Source: Lawsonibacter sp.
Lineage (GTDB): Bacteria > Bacillota > Clostridia > Oscillospirales > Oscillospiraceae
NCBI GenBank assembly: GCA_022801435.1
Contig: JAAWSG010000019.1
Coordinates: 1 to 35,822, forward strand
Direction of reading: 5' to 3'
Length of the DNA: 35,822 nucleotides
Shown here: in pieces, positions 26,301-33,762 of the stretch
How the letters are laid out: each line of letters starts with the position of its first letter
Numbering within the stretch: position 1 is the first letter of the stretch
Made by a program: the position numbers and the translations under genes
Notes under the pieces: model-generated
The model's input: the letters and a program-made list of their open reading frames with translations, nothing else
Database searches by the model: none
Told to the model about the DNA's origin: nothing

Positions 26301-28570
26301 TTGCCATCGGGTGTACGGACCGGAGACGCACCGGATTTCGTGGCCTTGACAGTGGCCGACCCGTGGCCGGTGACAGTGACCTGCCCGCTGTTCTGGTCCA
26401 CCTTTGCGACATTTGTGCCGTCTGTAATCTCCCAGGCGACATTCCCGCTCCCCGAGCCGCCCGTGGTCCCCAGAGTAAACTTGTCCCCGTAGGTGACGGT
26501 GTTGGGTTTTTGGGTGATGGACAAGGTATCCTGCGTCCGCTGGGTGATTTTAAACTCCACCGCCACCGCTGTCAGCTCATAGTTCCCGCCATGCGCATCG
26601 GTTACGGTTACTGTCGCCGTGCCTACATTGCGGTTATTTGTATAATTCACCTTATATTCTGTGTCCAAAATGACCGTCACGTTATCTTCATCCTTGACCG
26701 TGACCTTGGGCTGATGCTCTCCGCCGTCATACAGGTATGTATACTCCGACAGTGTCACAAAAGGCGTGATTTGCTTGCGCTGGATTTTTACATCGCCGAT
26801 TTTGGTGGGAGTTGGGGTGATGGGAAGGTAATTGTCGGTCAGCCCGGCCACCTGATACCAGACATCATAATCCCCCGCTTTGAGGCCGGTGGGAATGTCT
26901 GTGGACCAGGGACCGTTCTCGTTATCCGCAAATTGGATTGCCAGGCCGTCACGCACTGCCACGGGGTCCAACTCGCCCGAGGTGACCAGCTCCTGAACAG
27001 CGCCGTTATAAATCGGCTTTGTGGCGGCTGGAGGTGTGGTAATAGGGTCAATTGGGTTCACCGTCAGGACAATCGGCGCACTTTCGGCCCCCTCAAAGTT
27101 CGGCAGTTCCGGCAGTTTGACAATCACATTATAAGTACCCGCATTGGTAGGCAGGCCATCAATATAGTCGGAATCATTCGGCTCTTTATAGAAATACTGG
27201 AGATATCCTTGCAAATTGTCTGTTGTGGATTGGATATTGATCTTCACCTGCGGCAGGTCGCTCTTCTCCACCGGCTCACCGTCATAGTTCACAGTAATTG
27301 GAGCGGGTTTTGTAACTGTATCCCATTCAAGCGTGGGTTTGTCCTGGGACACGGTGTACGTCCTGACAAAGGTCCCGTTGAAGGTGATACCGGTAACCGT
27401 CACTGTCGCCTGACCGGCATCTTTGATGGACTGGATATCCACCTCATAGTCCGTGTCTCTCACCAGCTCTTTGCCTGAGCTATCCAGGGTGACAGTAACG
27501 CCTACTTGCTCCGGCTTGGGTGTACCGTCATAGACCAGGTCGCTCAAAGCGTCCTCGTCCACGACAACTGCAATCGTTCTTTCGCAGAAATCGCAGATCC
27601 CCGTCCCGTCCTGGCGGAAGGTAAAGGTACACTTCTCTGTATCCTCCAGCTGGCAGGCCGAACAGCTCCAGGTATGGTTTGGGGCATTCTCATTGCGGGT
27701 ATAGGTTTTGTTGTGCTCGGTACACTGCTGCACAACGACTGTCAAGGCATTGGCCAGGTCTTCCGGCTGGATCGGATCACCATTCTCGTCAAAGTAAGCA
27801 TATCCCTCTTCCAGCAGCGCGGCATAATTTCCGTCCTCCACCCAAATCGCGGATACTTTTCCAAAATACGTACCTGCGGAGAGATGCGCCTTCCCGCCGG
27901 AGGCAACAGACAGGGCATACGACTGTCCCCTGATATTCACCTGCTCTGAGATACGCAGGACGCCGCCGGACAGGACCTCCACCCCAACGCCTTTTTGGGA
28001 TTTGATTGCGCCCTTGAAGTCCAGAACGCCCGTCCCGCTGACCTGTATGACGGCCTCACCCGTTCCGATGAGGGTATACTCGCTGGTGTTGATATTATAG
28101 CGCTTGGATACCACATAGGGAGCAGCAAAGGTATGGTCGTTCTCCAGCGTCCATCCTGTATCCTCAGCGCCGCTATGACCGGAGGCGGTACTCTGCGCCT
28201 CAGCCTCCATCCCCTCGATCTGCTCCAGCAGGGCAAGGCAGGCCGACAGGTTCACCTGCTGGAGCTCCTCACTGGTCAGACCACCGCACAGGTCGTAGAT
28301 TTCCTCGATCTGGGCCTGGACCTGCTCCCAGTTGTCCTCTGAAACGCTGGCGGGCAGCGCCCCGATCCGCGCTTCGATGGGGCAAATCCGGCAGACAAAG
28401 GTACACGGCGCACCGGGGTCCTCCGCGACATAGCCGCACTCCTCCGTATGCTCCGTGTGGTGGGGACACGATTCCCCGCCTGTCTCCCCGTCAACGGCCC
28501 ACACCCGCACAGGGCACAGGCTCAGGCACAGAGCTAAGGCGGTAATCAAGCTGAGCGCTCTGCGTTTCAT
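23369..28570 (-). CDS. Giant secreted S-layer-homology (SLH) protein with Ig-like/YDG repeats
   Basis: The start is ATG 28570 after GGGAGG, giving 1733 residues. A signal peptide ends after VWA at 25. A Cys/His block follows (CPHHTEHTEECGY and CTFVCRICP), then a helical part, and a second Cys pair region (WSCSACQ, CDFCERT, near 310-340). The middle (about 345-1390) is a chain of beta domains with YDG/YNG signatures (LVYDGTPKP, YLYDGGEHQP, SYDGQEHKP) and Big2-like TYGDKFTL/QYGDSFTL modules, partly duplicated. A Ser/Gly/Thr linker and another beta domain lead to three SLH domains (about 1555-1733; FADVPSTNWA, YSDVSSDAWY, FTDADQISGY). SLH domains hold proteins on pyruvylated wall polymers, so this is a surface adhesin or scaffold. 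The middle is less GC-rich than neighbouring genes. No enzyme domain is recognised. Confidence 0.9.
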   Translation of the reverse strand: MKRRALSLITALALCLSLCPVRVWAVDGETGGESCPHHTEHTEECGYVAEDPGAPCTFVCRICPIEARIGALPASVSEDNWEQVQAQIEEIYDLCGGLTSEELQQVNLSACLALLEQIEGMEAEAQSTASGHSGAEDTGWTLENDHTFAAPYVVSKRYNINTSEYTLIGTGEAVIQVSGTGVLDFKGAIKSQKGVGVEVLSGGVLRISEQVNIRGQSYALSVASGGKAHLSAGTYFGKVSAIWVEDGNYAALLEEGYAYFDENGDPIQPEDLANALTVVVQQCTEHNKTYTRNENAPNHTWSCSACQLEDTEKCTFTFRQDGTGICDFCERTIAVVVDEDALSDLVYDGTPKPEQVGVTVTLDSSGKELVRDTDYEVDIQSIKDAGQATVTVTGITFNGTFVRTYTVSQDKPTLEWDTVTKPAPITVNYDGEPVEKSDLPQVKINIQSTTDNLQGYLQYFYKEPNDSDYIDGLPTNAGTYNVIVKLPELPNFEGAESAPIVLTVNPIDPITTPPAATKPIYNGAVQELVTSGELDPVAVRDGLAIQFADNENGPWSTDIPTGLKAGDYDVWYQVAGLTDNYLPITPTPTKIGDVKIQRKQITPFVTLSEYTYLYDGGEHQPKVTVKDEDNVTVILDTEYKVNYTNNRNVGTATVTVTDAHGGNYELTAVAVEFKITQRTQDTLSITQKPNTVTYGDKFTLGTTGGSGSGNVAWEITDGTNVAKVDQNSGQVTVTGHGSATVKATKSGASPVRTPDGNYEDAIALWTFTAGKKPVTAVLTVTDRDYMASDTTAKVTAAVPDSELVSGDSITITGLTGTFEDPNAGTDKKVNVDSTNPVVTGNNSENYDISYPAATTASIRKAEVKDVTPPTANANLEYTSLPLTLVTGGGATGGTMEYSLDGTMYSASLPTGINAGSYDVWYRVKGDSNHNDTEGKKLDNPIAIAQQKVTTPTIEFTPSGASYDGQEHKPAVTVKDKYNRVIPNSEYTLDFGTTDWIKAGGHTVTVEDAADGNYNITQQSATFTISPMGQNPLSIVNQPGKVQYGDSFTLSTMGGSGTGAVTWTSSDTTVASISTDGLVKVLKSGSTTITATKETDGNYGEVSVNWSFSAEKKPVTPIVTAKDKPYDGTKNATLEATWKTGDLVGSDKIDLTVTGEFVTADVGTGKQVKIISHTETGATDNYTIAWPASTTASISKVDAKLENAPVGKDLTYNGGEQDLVTGGSTEKNIGTIEYSLSQNGQYSTTIPTGKDAGKYTVWYRVAESVNYTGISAAAIEVEIKKVEPIISTNPTAANGTVGQSLSDIELSGGGAASVSGTFAWKDGSIKPDVGTSKQYVVFTPDDTTNYTTKEIQISVTIQAASGTGSGSDSSGSSTETSGPSTTVQDGTASTVLSASDGSSLVREAAANQSDRVVIKPEVTGDVTRTEVSIPASTVSRLQSETNAALTVSAPIADVTIPNQALDTLSSAGGTVNVATEQVDQAVVLTLTAGGEKVEELPGGLTLSVPVEDAGPGTVAVLVHEDGTRETIRKSVVEDGMVNIPLNGSATVEIVDNSKEFADVPSTNWAADAVAFASAHELFSGTSENTFSPNQPMSRGMLTTVLYNLEGRPEQDLTVQDLADGYSDVSSDAWYAGGIAWAAENGIASGYANGQFGPNDSITREQFAVMLWKYAGSPGSDSQLDFTDADQISGYAQTALRWAAEKGILSGYTNGQLSPKGTATRAEAAQMLKSFLENS
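24765..26785 (-). repeat. Tandem duplication of a multi-domain module inside the SLH protein
   Basis: Two successive units, about 26775-25785 and 25735-24765, encode the same domain order: a YDG domain (YLYDGGEHQPKVTVKD versus SYDGQEHKPAVTVKD), a Big2-like domain (TYGDKFTLGTTGGSGSG versus QYGDSFTLSTMGGSGTG), a KKPVT-led domain and a domain ending VWYRV. A third copy of the last domain type (ending DVWYQVAG) lies upstream near 27030-26820. Divergence is considerable, so the duplication is old. Confidence 0.75.
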
Positions 28571-28662
28571 GCTATAACCTCCCAAACTTATGAGGAAGCC
28601 GCGTCCAGCGCGCAGCCCCCTGATGCAACATGATTGATTTTACTGCCAAAGCAGCGAATTGT

Positions 28663-28719
28663 CCACTGCTGTCCCCACATTTTCCCTGTCCGGGCGCGGG
28701 CAGGATCTGAGGGCAGTGG
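28663..28719 (-). promoter_or_regulatory. Structured leader upstream of the SLH-protein gene
   Basis: The gene-free stretch 28571-28832 contains nested inverted repeats: CCACTGC (28663-28669) with GCAGTGG (28713-28719), and inside it CCTGTCC (28685-28691) with GGGCAGG (28698-28704). It lies about 95-150 bases ahead of the SLH start. I could not match it to a known riboswitch. A weak TTGAAT/TATCTG pair (28784-28756, minus) could be the promoter. Confidence 0.4.
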
Positions 28720-28832
28720 AACCGGGCCTTCCAATGCTTCTATCGTGGATTTCGGCAGATAATGTGAGAAAGTTAAGCATTCAATTTCCTTTTTTCCCTT
28801 CCGCGCAGGAGTTTTCTAAAAACCGCGGCATC

Positions 28833-28861
28833 AAAAAAGGACCGGCCGGAAGGGCCGATCC
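28833..28861 (-). terminator. Terminator of the thioesterase-ybaK-Toprim operon
   Basis: On the minus strand a 9-bp stem with one mismatch (28861-28853 with 28847-28839) is followed by T6 (28838-28833), 12 bases past the Toprim-gene stop. Confidence 0.85.
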
Positions 28862-28872
28862 TGCAAAAAGTC

Positions 28873-29493
28873 TCACAAAGCGGACTCTGACGCCTTATTT
28901 CCGCACTGTTCCAGCAGCTTCTCCCGCTCCTGGGGGGAGTAGCAGCCGTTGAGCACCTCCAGCAGCGCGTTGGCGCTCATATGCTGGGGCAGGGCCAGCT
29001 TTTTGAGCAGCGCTGATCTTTTGTCCGCGCTGTCGGGATGTCCGCTCAGGCCGGCGGCGTACAGCTCCGCCTTGGTCAGCGGGGGACTGCTCGGGGCCTG
29101 GCAGGCGGACTCCTCTAAAAATTCGGCTCCCGCCCGGCGGAGGACCTGCTCCAGCACCTGGGGCGGCATCCCCTCCACCCCCAGCTTGCCCTCTTTTCCC
29201 GGCCTGCGCTTGCGCCGCTCCTTGCCGTATATGTCGGGGATGTAGGCGTGCTTCACCGTCCCGGTCTGGACGGCACTTTTGATGCGGTTCCGGATGACAA
29301 AACCCGCCCCGTCCGAGTCGGTGAGGACAATCAGCCCCCGCCGCTCCGCCGCCCGCCGCAGCAGGGCCAGCTGTTCAGGATTTTTGAAGATGCCAAAACC
29401 CGCCGTCTCCAGAATCAGGGTGTCCACCACCTGGGACAGGGCGTTTTTGTCGTACCGGCCCTCCACCACCACGGCCTCCCGGATGCGCAGCAT
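28873..29493 (-). CDS. Toprim/DUF4093 protein, ribonuclease M5-like
   Basis: The 206-residue protein begins with a Toprim domain: VVVEGRYDKNA with the catalytic Glu near 10, ILETAGFGIF, and the metal-binding LTDSDGAGFVIRNRI. KLGVEGMPPQVLEQVL and a helical C-terminal DUF4093-like region follow. RNase M5 (RnmV) matures 5S rRNA and has the same layout (VEGKDD, LTDPD). Here the motifs are EGRYDK and TDSD, common in clostridial members. It is the third gene of an operon; its ATG lies 1 base past the YbaK stop codon. The rRNA-processing role is inferred from family. Confidence 0.83.
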   Translation of the reverse strand: MLRIREAVVVEGRYDKNALSQVVDTLILETAGFGIFKNPEQLALLRRAAERRGLIVLTDSDGAGFVIRNRIKSAVQTGTVKHAYIPDIYGKERRKRRPGKEGKLGVEGMPPQVLEQVLRRAGAEFLEESACQAPSSPPLTKAELYAAGLSGHPDSADKRSALLKKLALPQHMSANALLEVLNGCYSPQEREKLLEQCGNKASESAL

Positions 29494-29494
29494 G

Positions 29495-29971
29495 TCACTC
29501 CTCCTGCCAGCCCCTGCACAGGTCCACCCAGCCCAGACTGCGGGAGTACTCCTCCAGCTCCCCGCAGGTCAGCTCGATGGCGGAGTTGGAGCTGCCCGCC
29601 GCGGGGAAGACCGTGTCGAACCGTTTTAGGGAGATGTCCAGATAGGTCCTGACCCCCTCCAGACTGCCGAAGGGACACACCCCTCCGATGGCGTGGCCGG
29701 TGAACCGGGTCACCTGCTCCGGGGTGAGCATCTTCGCCTTGGTGTGAAACATGGCCTTGTACTTGGCGTTGTCAATCTTGGCGTCCCCCGCGGCCACAAT
29801 GAGGACACAGCCCTCCTCCACCAGGAAGGAGAGGGTTTTGGCGATCCGCGCCGGGATGACTCCCACCGCCTGAGCGGCCAGCTCCACCGTGGCGCTGGAG
29901 ACGGGGAACTCCAGAATGTCCCCCTCCCTCCCCAGGGGGCGGAAAAACTCCCGCACCTTTTCAATGGACAT
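29495..29971 (-). CDS. YbaK/EbsC-family aminoacyl-tRNA deacylase
   Basis: The 158-residue protein has the YbaK/ProX editing fold: the conserved Lys in RIAKTLSFLV, DAKIDNAKYK, GHAIGGVCPFG and the PAAGSSNSAIEL loop. Members hydrolyse mischarged tRNAs such as Cys-tRNA(Pro) or Ala-tRNA(Pro). ATG 29971 follows GAGGAGGGG, and only 2 bases separate it from the stop of the thioesterase gene. Exact tRNA specificity cannot be told. Confidence 0.9.
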   Translation of the reverse strand: MSIEKVREFFRPLGREGDILEFPVSSATVELAAQAVGVIPARIAKTLSFLVEEGCVLIVAAGDAKIDNAKYKAMFHTKAKMLTPEQVTRFTGHAIGGVCPFGSLEGVRTYLDISLKRFDTVFPAAGSSNSAIELTCGELEEYSRSLGWVDLCRGWQEE

Positions 29972-29973
29972 CC

Positions 29974-30375
29974 TCAGCGCCCCTCCTCTTCCATCTTCTG
30001 GGCGCACTTGGCCAAAAAGCGCTGGTCGGTGACAATGAACCGCTCATGGGTCCCCTGCCCGATGCGCCCCTTCCGGTCATAGGCGGCCAGCTTCAGCACA
30101 ATCCGCCTGCCGTCCACCTGGATGACCTCACTCTCCGCCCAGACCTCCATCCCCACCGGGGTGGCGCTGTCGTGGGTGATATCCAGGCGGGTCCCGACGG
30201 TGCTCTGTCCCTCCTCCAGATGGGGGGAGATGGACTTCCAGGCCGCCTCCTCCATCAGGGCGCACAGGAACGGGGTCCCAAATACGGGCAGCGCCCCTGA
30301 ACACGCCGCCTGCGCGGTGTTGGTTTCACTGACTTTGGTCTCCGCCCGGCCCTTTAAGCCGATGGTAATTGACAT
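29974..30375 (-). CDS. Hot-dog thioesterase of the FlK (fluoroacetyl-CoA thioesterase) type
   Basis: The 133-residue single-domain protein has the family blocks VFGTPFLCALMEEAA, STVGTRLDITHDSATPVG and IGQGTHERFIV. Candidate catalytic residues Thr34, Glu42 and His68 have exactly the spacing (8 and 26) of the FlK triad Thr42-Glu50-His76. FlK itself protects Streptomyces cattleya from fluoroacetate, but most relatives are general acyl-CoA thioesterases of unknown substrate. It is the first gene of the operon with ybaK and the Toprim gene; AAGGAGG precedes the ATG. Confidence 0.85.
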   Translation of the reverse strand: MSITIGLKGRAETKVSETNTAQAACSGALPVFGTPFLCALMEEAAWKSISPHLEEGQSTVGTRLDITHDSATPVGMEVWAESEVIQVDGRRIVLKLAAYDRKGRIGQGTHERFIVTDQRFLAKCAQKMEEEGR

Positions 30376-30406
30376 GGATGTGTCCTCCTTTTTCTTTGGT
30401 TGCCTG

Positions 30407-30415
30407 ATTATACCA
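30407..30415 (-). promoter_or_regulatory. Extended -10 promoter of the thioesterase operon
   Basis: On the minus strand TGG directly precedes TATAAT (30412-30407), 32 bases before the start codon; the -35 region (TGGATT) is poor. Confidence 0.65.
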
Positions 30416-30526
30416 CAGCGCCGGAAGAAAATCCAGCCCGCGCCATGGAGGTGCCGCAGGCGCTCCGGATTTCACCTTCAGAGGAACAGGCGCAATGTCC
30501 GGACACAGTAAGTTTTCTGAGGCGGT

Positions 30527-31801
30527 CTACATCTCCTCCCGGACCTGGGCCGTGGCGTTGAGCACCGTCCAATTCTGGGGGAAGGGGCGGTCCACGTTCC
30601 AGTAGCTGACCCCGTGGAGGCCGTATTCCAGCGCCAGGTTCAGCTTGGCCTGGATGGAGCGGGCGTCCTCGAACCAGACCTCGTGCTCCACGCCGTCCTG
30701 GAAGTACCGCAGCCAGGGGGCCTGGGCCGTCTCGTCGTAGCGGATGGCGGCTCTCTGGTCCCAGGCCAGCCGGACCGCCTGCTGACAGCCCAGGGAGACC
30801 GCCCGGCTCCCATCCCGCCAGGGCAGGGTCCAGTTGTAGCCGTAGAGGGGGACACCCAGATAGAGCTGCTCCGGCCGGAACCGGGTGAGGGCGTAGTCCA
30901 CTACCTGCCGCACCTGGGGCAGAGGGGCCACCGCCATGGGGGGACCGCCCGTCCAGCCCCAGTCGTAGGTCATCAGCACCGCGTAGTCCACCGCCTGGGC
31001 GATTTTTGCGTAGTCGTGTCCCTCCTGAGCCCGGCCCGGCTGGCTGTCCGAGGTCTTGGGGGCCACCGCGGCGGTGAGGCTCAGCCCCCGGGGGGACAGG
31101 GCCCGGCGCAGGCGGTCCAGGAATTGGGCGTACCGCTCCGCGTCCTGACCCGGGACGAACTCAAAGTCCACATCCACCCCCCTGTAGCCCTTCTCCCCCA
31201 CCGTCTCGATTATCTCCTCAATCAGCTCCTCCTGGTCCTCTCTGTCCTCCAGCAGCTCCTGGGCCAGCTCGGGGGAGAACCGCTCCTGGCTGTCCAGATT
31301 GGACAGGTGGAAGATGGGGGCGGTCCCCATTTGCAGGGCGGCGCGGACCAGGCTCTCATCCCGGAGCGGGACCAGGCTGTCCTCCTCAAACCGGTATGTA
31401 AAGGGGGTGAGCCGGGACAGGTCAGGCAGGGTCCCCTCCAGCAGGGCCCGGTCTATGCTGGGGTACGCGTAGCCGTTCACCGACAGGGAGACCTCCGGGG
31501 TGTGCCGGAAGCTGACCACCAGGGTCTGCCCGGGGAAGAGCCGGTCCCGCCCCTCCAGTCCGGGGTTGTTCCGCAGCAGCTGCCGCACGGAGATCTGGTG
31601 CATCCGGGCGATGGACCAGAGGGTGTCCCCCTCCTTGACCTGGTGTACAGTCTCGGGATACCGGACCACAATGGTCTGCCCCACCACCAGCTGAGCGGGG
31701 TTGGGGAGCTGGTTGTCCCGGAGCAGCTGGTCCATACTCACCCCATACTGCCGGGCCAGCTGATAGAGGGTGTCGCCGGGCTGAACTACATGGATGTCCA
31801 T
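30527..31801 (-). CDS. LysM-GH18 spore/cell-wall glycosidase (SleL/YaaH-like)
   Basis: The 424-residue protein has two LysM domains (about 3-46 and 52-96; VVQPGDTLYQLARQYG and QVKEGDTLWSIARMH) and a GH18 domain (about 105-420) with the catalytic signature GVDVDFEF, Glu214 being the acid/base. SleL/YaaH enzymes are N-acetylglucosaminidases that degrade spore cortex fragments. There is no signal peptide, as in those spore proteins. ATG 31801 follows GGGGAGGAG. The upstream amidase gene ends 14 bases before, so the two are one unit. A vegetative wall role is possible. Confidence 0.9.
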   Translation of the reverse strand: MDIHVVQPGDTLYQLARQYGVSMDQLLRDNQLPNPAQLVVGQTIVVRYPETVHQVKEGDTLWSIARMHQISVRQLLRNNPGLEGRDRLFPGQTLVVSFRHTPEVSLSVNGYAYPSIDRALLEGTLPDLSRLTPFTYRFEEDSLVPLRDESLVRAALQMGTAPIFHLSNLDSQERFSPELAQELLEDREDQEELIEEIIETVGEKGYRGVDVDFEFVPGQDAERYAQFLDRLRRALSPRGLSLTAAVAPKTSDSQPGRAQEGHDYAKIAQAVDYAVLMTYDWGWTGGPPMAVAPLPQVRQVVDYALTRFRPEQLYLGVPLYGYNWTLPWRDGSRAVSLGCQQAVRLAWDQRAAIRYDETAQAPWLRYFQDGVEHEVWFEDARSIQAKLNLALEYGLHGVSYWNVDRPFPQNWTVLNATAQVREEM

Positions 31802-31815
31802 ACGCGCTCCTCCCC

Positions 31816-32556
31816 TCACAGCAGCGTGACAAAGTCGCCGCTCACATAGCCGGTGATGCCGTTATACACCGCCAGATACCAGCCGTTGGACCCGTTCAGA
31901 ATGGTGATGGGGGCCCCATCGGGGATCTGGATGAGGATGGGGGCCTCAGTGCTGGGCCGCGCCCGCATGTTGAGCACCCCCCAGGAGACATCCGCCGCCC
32001 CCGGCCGGCGGTTCTCCGTCTCGAAGAAGGGGATGTCGAAGAACTCGGTCAGGGAGAGGACCAAACTCCGGGCCACCGCGTCCAGGTTGCTCCTGATCCA
32101 CGCCGCGTCCTCCGGGTTGTCGTGGAAGGCCAGCTCCACAAAGACTGAGGGGGCCTTCACCTTGGTCACCTCCCCGATGGAGGTGGTGGGCTGGGCCTGG
32201 ACCAGGTTGGGGTTGGGGTAGATGGCCTTCAGACCGTCCGCCACCAGCAGAGAGGCCTGCCTCCCCAGCTCGCTGCCCGGGTAGTAGAAGATGATGGAGC
32301 CCCGGACCGTTCCCGCGCTGGAGGGAGCGGCGGCGTTGGAGTGGAGGGCCAGGTGGAGGTCGTAGCTCCCCGCGTTGGAGGCCGCGATGGAGGAGGCCGC
32401 CGTCATATCCGGGGTGTTCCGGGCGTACCGGATGCCGGACGCGTCCAGATAGGGGACCATTTTGTCGGCCAGCAGGTTCATGTACTCCTCCTCGGTCCCC
32501 CCGCCGACATAGTAGTTGAACTCCTGGGTGGACGGGGACAGATAGATGATGGGCAT
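31816..32556 (-). CDS. N-acetylmuramoyl-L-alanine amidase with SH3-like domain
   Basis: The 246-residue protein has an Amidase_3-type domain (about 1-175) followed by an SH3 domain (about 185-246; GVLNMRARPSTEAPILIQIP). The usual first motif DPGHGG is replaced by YLSPSTQEFNYYVGGG; the later landmarks DLHLALHSN (His) and VELAFHDN (Glu/His) are kept. This variant occurs in clostridial and phage amidases. It would cut the stem peptide from the glycan. ATG 32556 lies 8 bases after GGAGGT; a TTG one codon earlier was rejected. No signal peptide is seen. Confidence 0.85.
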   Translation of the reverse strand: MPIIYLSPSTQEFNYYVGGGTEEEYMNLLADKMVPYLDASGIRYARNTPDMTAASSIAASNAGSYDLHLALHSNAAAPSSAGTVRGSIIFYYPGSELGRQASLLVADGLKAIYPNPNLVQAQPTTSIGEVTKVKAPSVFVELAFHDNPEDAAWIRSNLDAVARSLVLSLTEFFDIPFFETENRRPGAADVSWGVLNMRARPSTEAPILIQIPDGAPITILNGSNGWYLAVYNGITGYVSGDFVTLL

Positions 32557-32715
32557 CAAGATGCACCTCCCTGTTTTTCCCCATCCTATGCGCTGCCGTC
32601 AAAATGGGTGTGCCTGGAGCAGTAAAATTTTTTCTGCCGGGGAAACCTTGCGGGATTCTTTTCGTCTATACAGGCAGAGACAGCCGCTGAGGCGGTATTG
32701 AGAAGGAGGATTACA

Positions 32716-33687
32716 ATGAAACGGAAATGGTTTGCCGTCTGTCTGGCAGGGGTCCTGCTTCTGGCGGGGTGCGGCGGAGGGAAGGCCCAGGAAGCCATCA
32801 CCGGAGACGCCATGGCCCCCGCCGGGAGCATGATGACGAACGACTTCAGCGGGGGAGGGGCAATGCCCGAGCCGGAGGCCCCCGAGGAGGAGGGGTGGAG
32901 CGGGGCCTGGGCGGAGCATGAGGAGTCCGGCGGGTCGGTCTATCAAAACCCCCGGGCCAAGCTCATCCGCCGGGCGGAACTGGACATCCAGACCGAGCAG
33001 TTCGACCAGAGCGTTCAGGCCCTGAACACCCTGGTCTTGGACTGCGGCGGGTATTTTGAAAACTCCTCCGTCTACGGCGGCGGCTACCGGGACGCCTACG
33101 CCCGGCGTCACGGGGAGTACATCGTCCGGGTCCCGGCGGAGCGCTATACCGCCTTCCTCAGCGGCGCCGGGGACCTGGGCTACCTCACCAGCAGCAGCGA
33201 GAGCACCGAGGACGTGGGGGAGCAGTACTACGACACCGAGGCCCGCCTGAAGACCCAGCGCACCAAGCAGGAGCGGCTGCTGGCTCTGCTGGAGCGGGCG
33301 GAGACCATGGAGGACATCATCGCCCTGGAGGGGGCCCTGTCCGATGTGGAGCTCCAGATTGAGCTGTACTCCTCCGACCTGAACCGGTACGACGCCCTCA
33401 TCAGCTACGCCACCATCCAGGTCTATCTCAACGAGGTGGGGCAGATCACCCAGGACGTGGGGGAGACCTCCTCCCTGGGGGAGCGGATGGCCGCGGGGGT
33501 GCAGTCCAGCTTCCAGGGGCTGGTCCAGGGGGGACAGGACCTGCTGATCTGGATGTCCTACCACCTGTTCGCGGTGCTGATTTTGGCCGTGCTGGCCTGC
33601 GCCGGCGTGATTGCGGGCCGGAAAAAGCTGGAAAAGCGGAGGCTCCGACGGCAGGGAGCCGGGGACCAGAGCGAGCCGCCTCAGTGA
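32716..33687 (+). CDS. DUF4349 lipoprotein
   Basis: The 323-residue protein has a lipoprotein signal (MKRKWFAV, lipobox LLAGC), a Gly/Glu/Pro-rich linker and the DUF4349 domain: LIRRAELDIQTEQFDQSV, then EYIVRVPAERYTAFL, a coiled-coil (about 175-235, TEARLKTQRTKQERLLALL) and YATIQVYLNEV. It closes with a membrane helix near 280-300 and a basic tail. Members resemble RsiW-like or efflux-associated envelope proteins; the function is not known. AGAAGGAGG precedes ATG 32716. It stands alone, divergent from the amidase gene. Confidence 0.88.
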   Translation: MKRKWFAVCLAGVLLLAGCGGGKAQEAITGDAMAPAGSMMTNDFSGGGAMPEPEAPEEEGWSGAWAEHEESGGSVYQNPRAKLIRRAELDIQTEQFDQSVQALNTLVLDCGGYFENSSVYGGGYRDAYARRHGEYIVRVPAERYTAFLSGAGDLGYLTSSSESTEDVGEQYYDTEARLKTQRTKQERLLALLERAETMEDIIALEGALSDVELQIELYSSDLNRYDALISYATIQVYLNEVGQITQDVGETSSLGERMAAGVQSSFQGLVQGGQDLLIWMSYHLFAVLILAVLACAGVIAGRKKLEKRRLRRQGAGDQSEPPQ

Positions 33688-33695
33688 CCCTCAAC

Positions 33696-33743
33696 AAAAT
33701 CAGCCGGCCGGAGCAGACAAAAAAGCTCCGGCCGACTGGTTTT
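33696..33743. terminator. Bidirectional terminator after the DUF4349 gene
   Basis: A long stem (33696-33714 with 33725-33743, one mismatch and one wobble) has A4 and T4 at its ends, between convergent genes. Confidence 0.88.
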
Positions 33744-33762
33744 GAGAGATGCCGCGGCGGAA

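Noticed and set aside
23369-28570. SLH protein as the substrate of the class B sortase
   Set aside because: The C-terminus is made of SLH domains and ends SFLENS, with no LPXTG-like signal, hydrophobic segment or basic tail.
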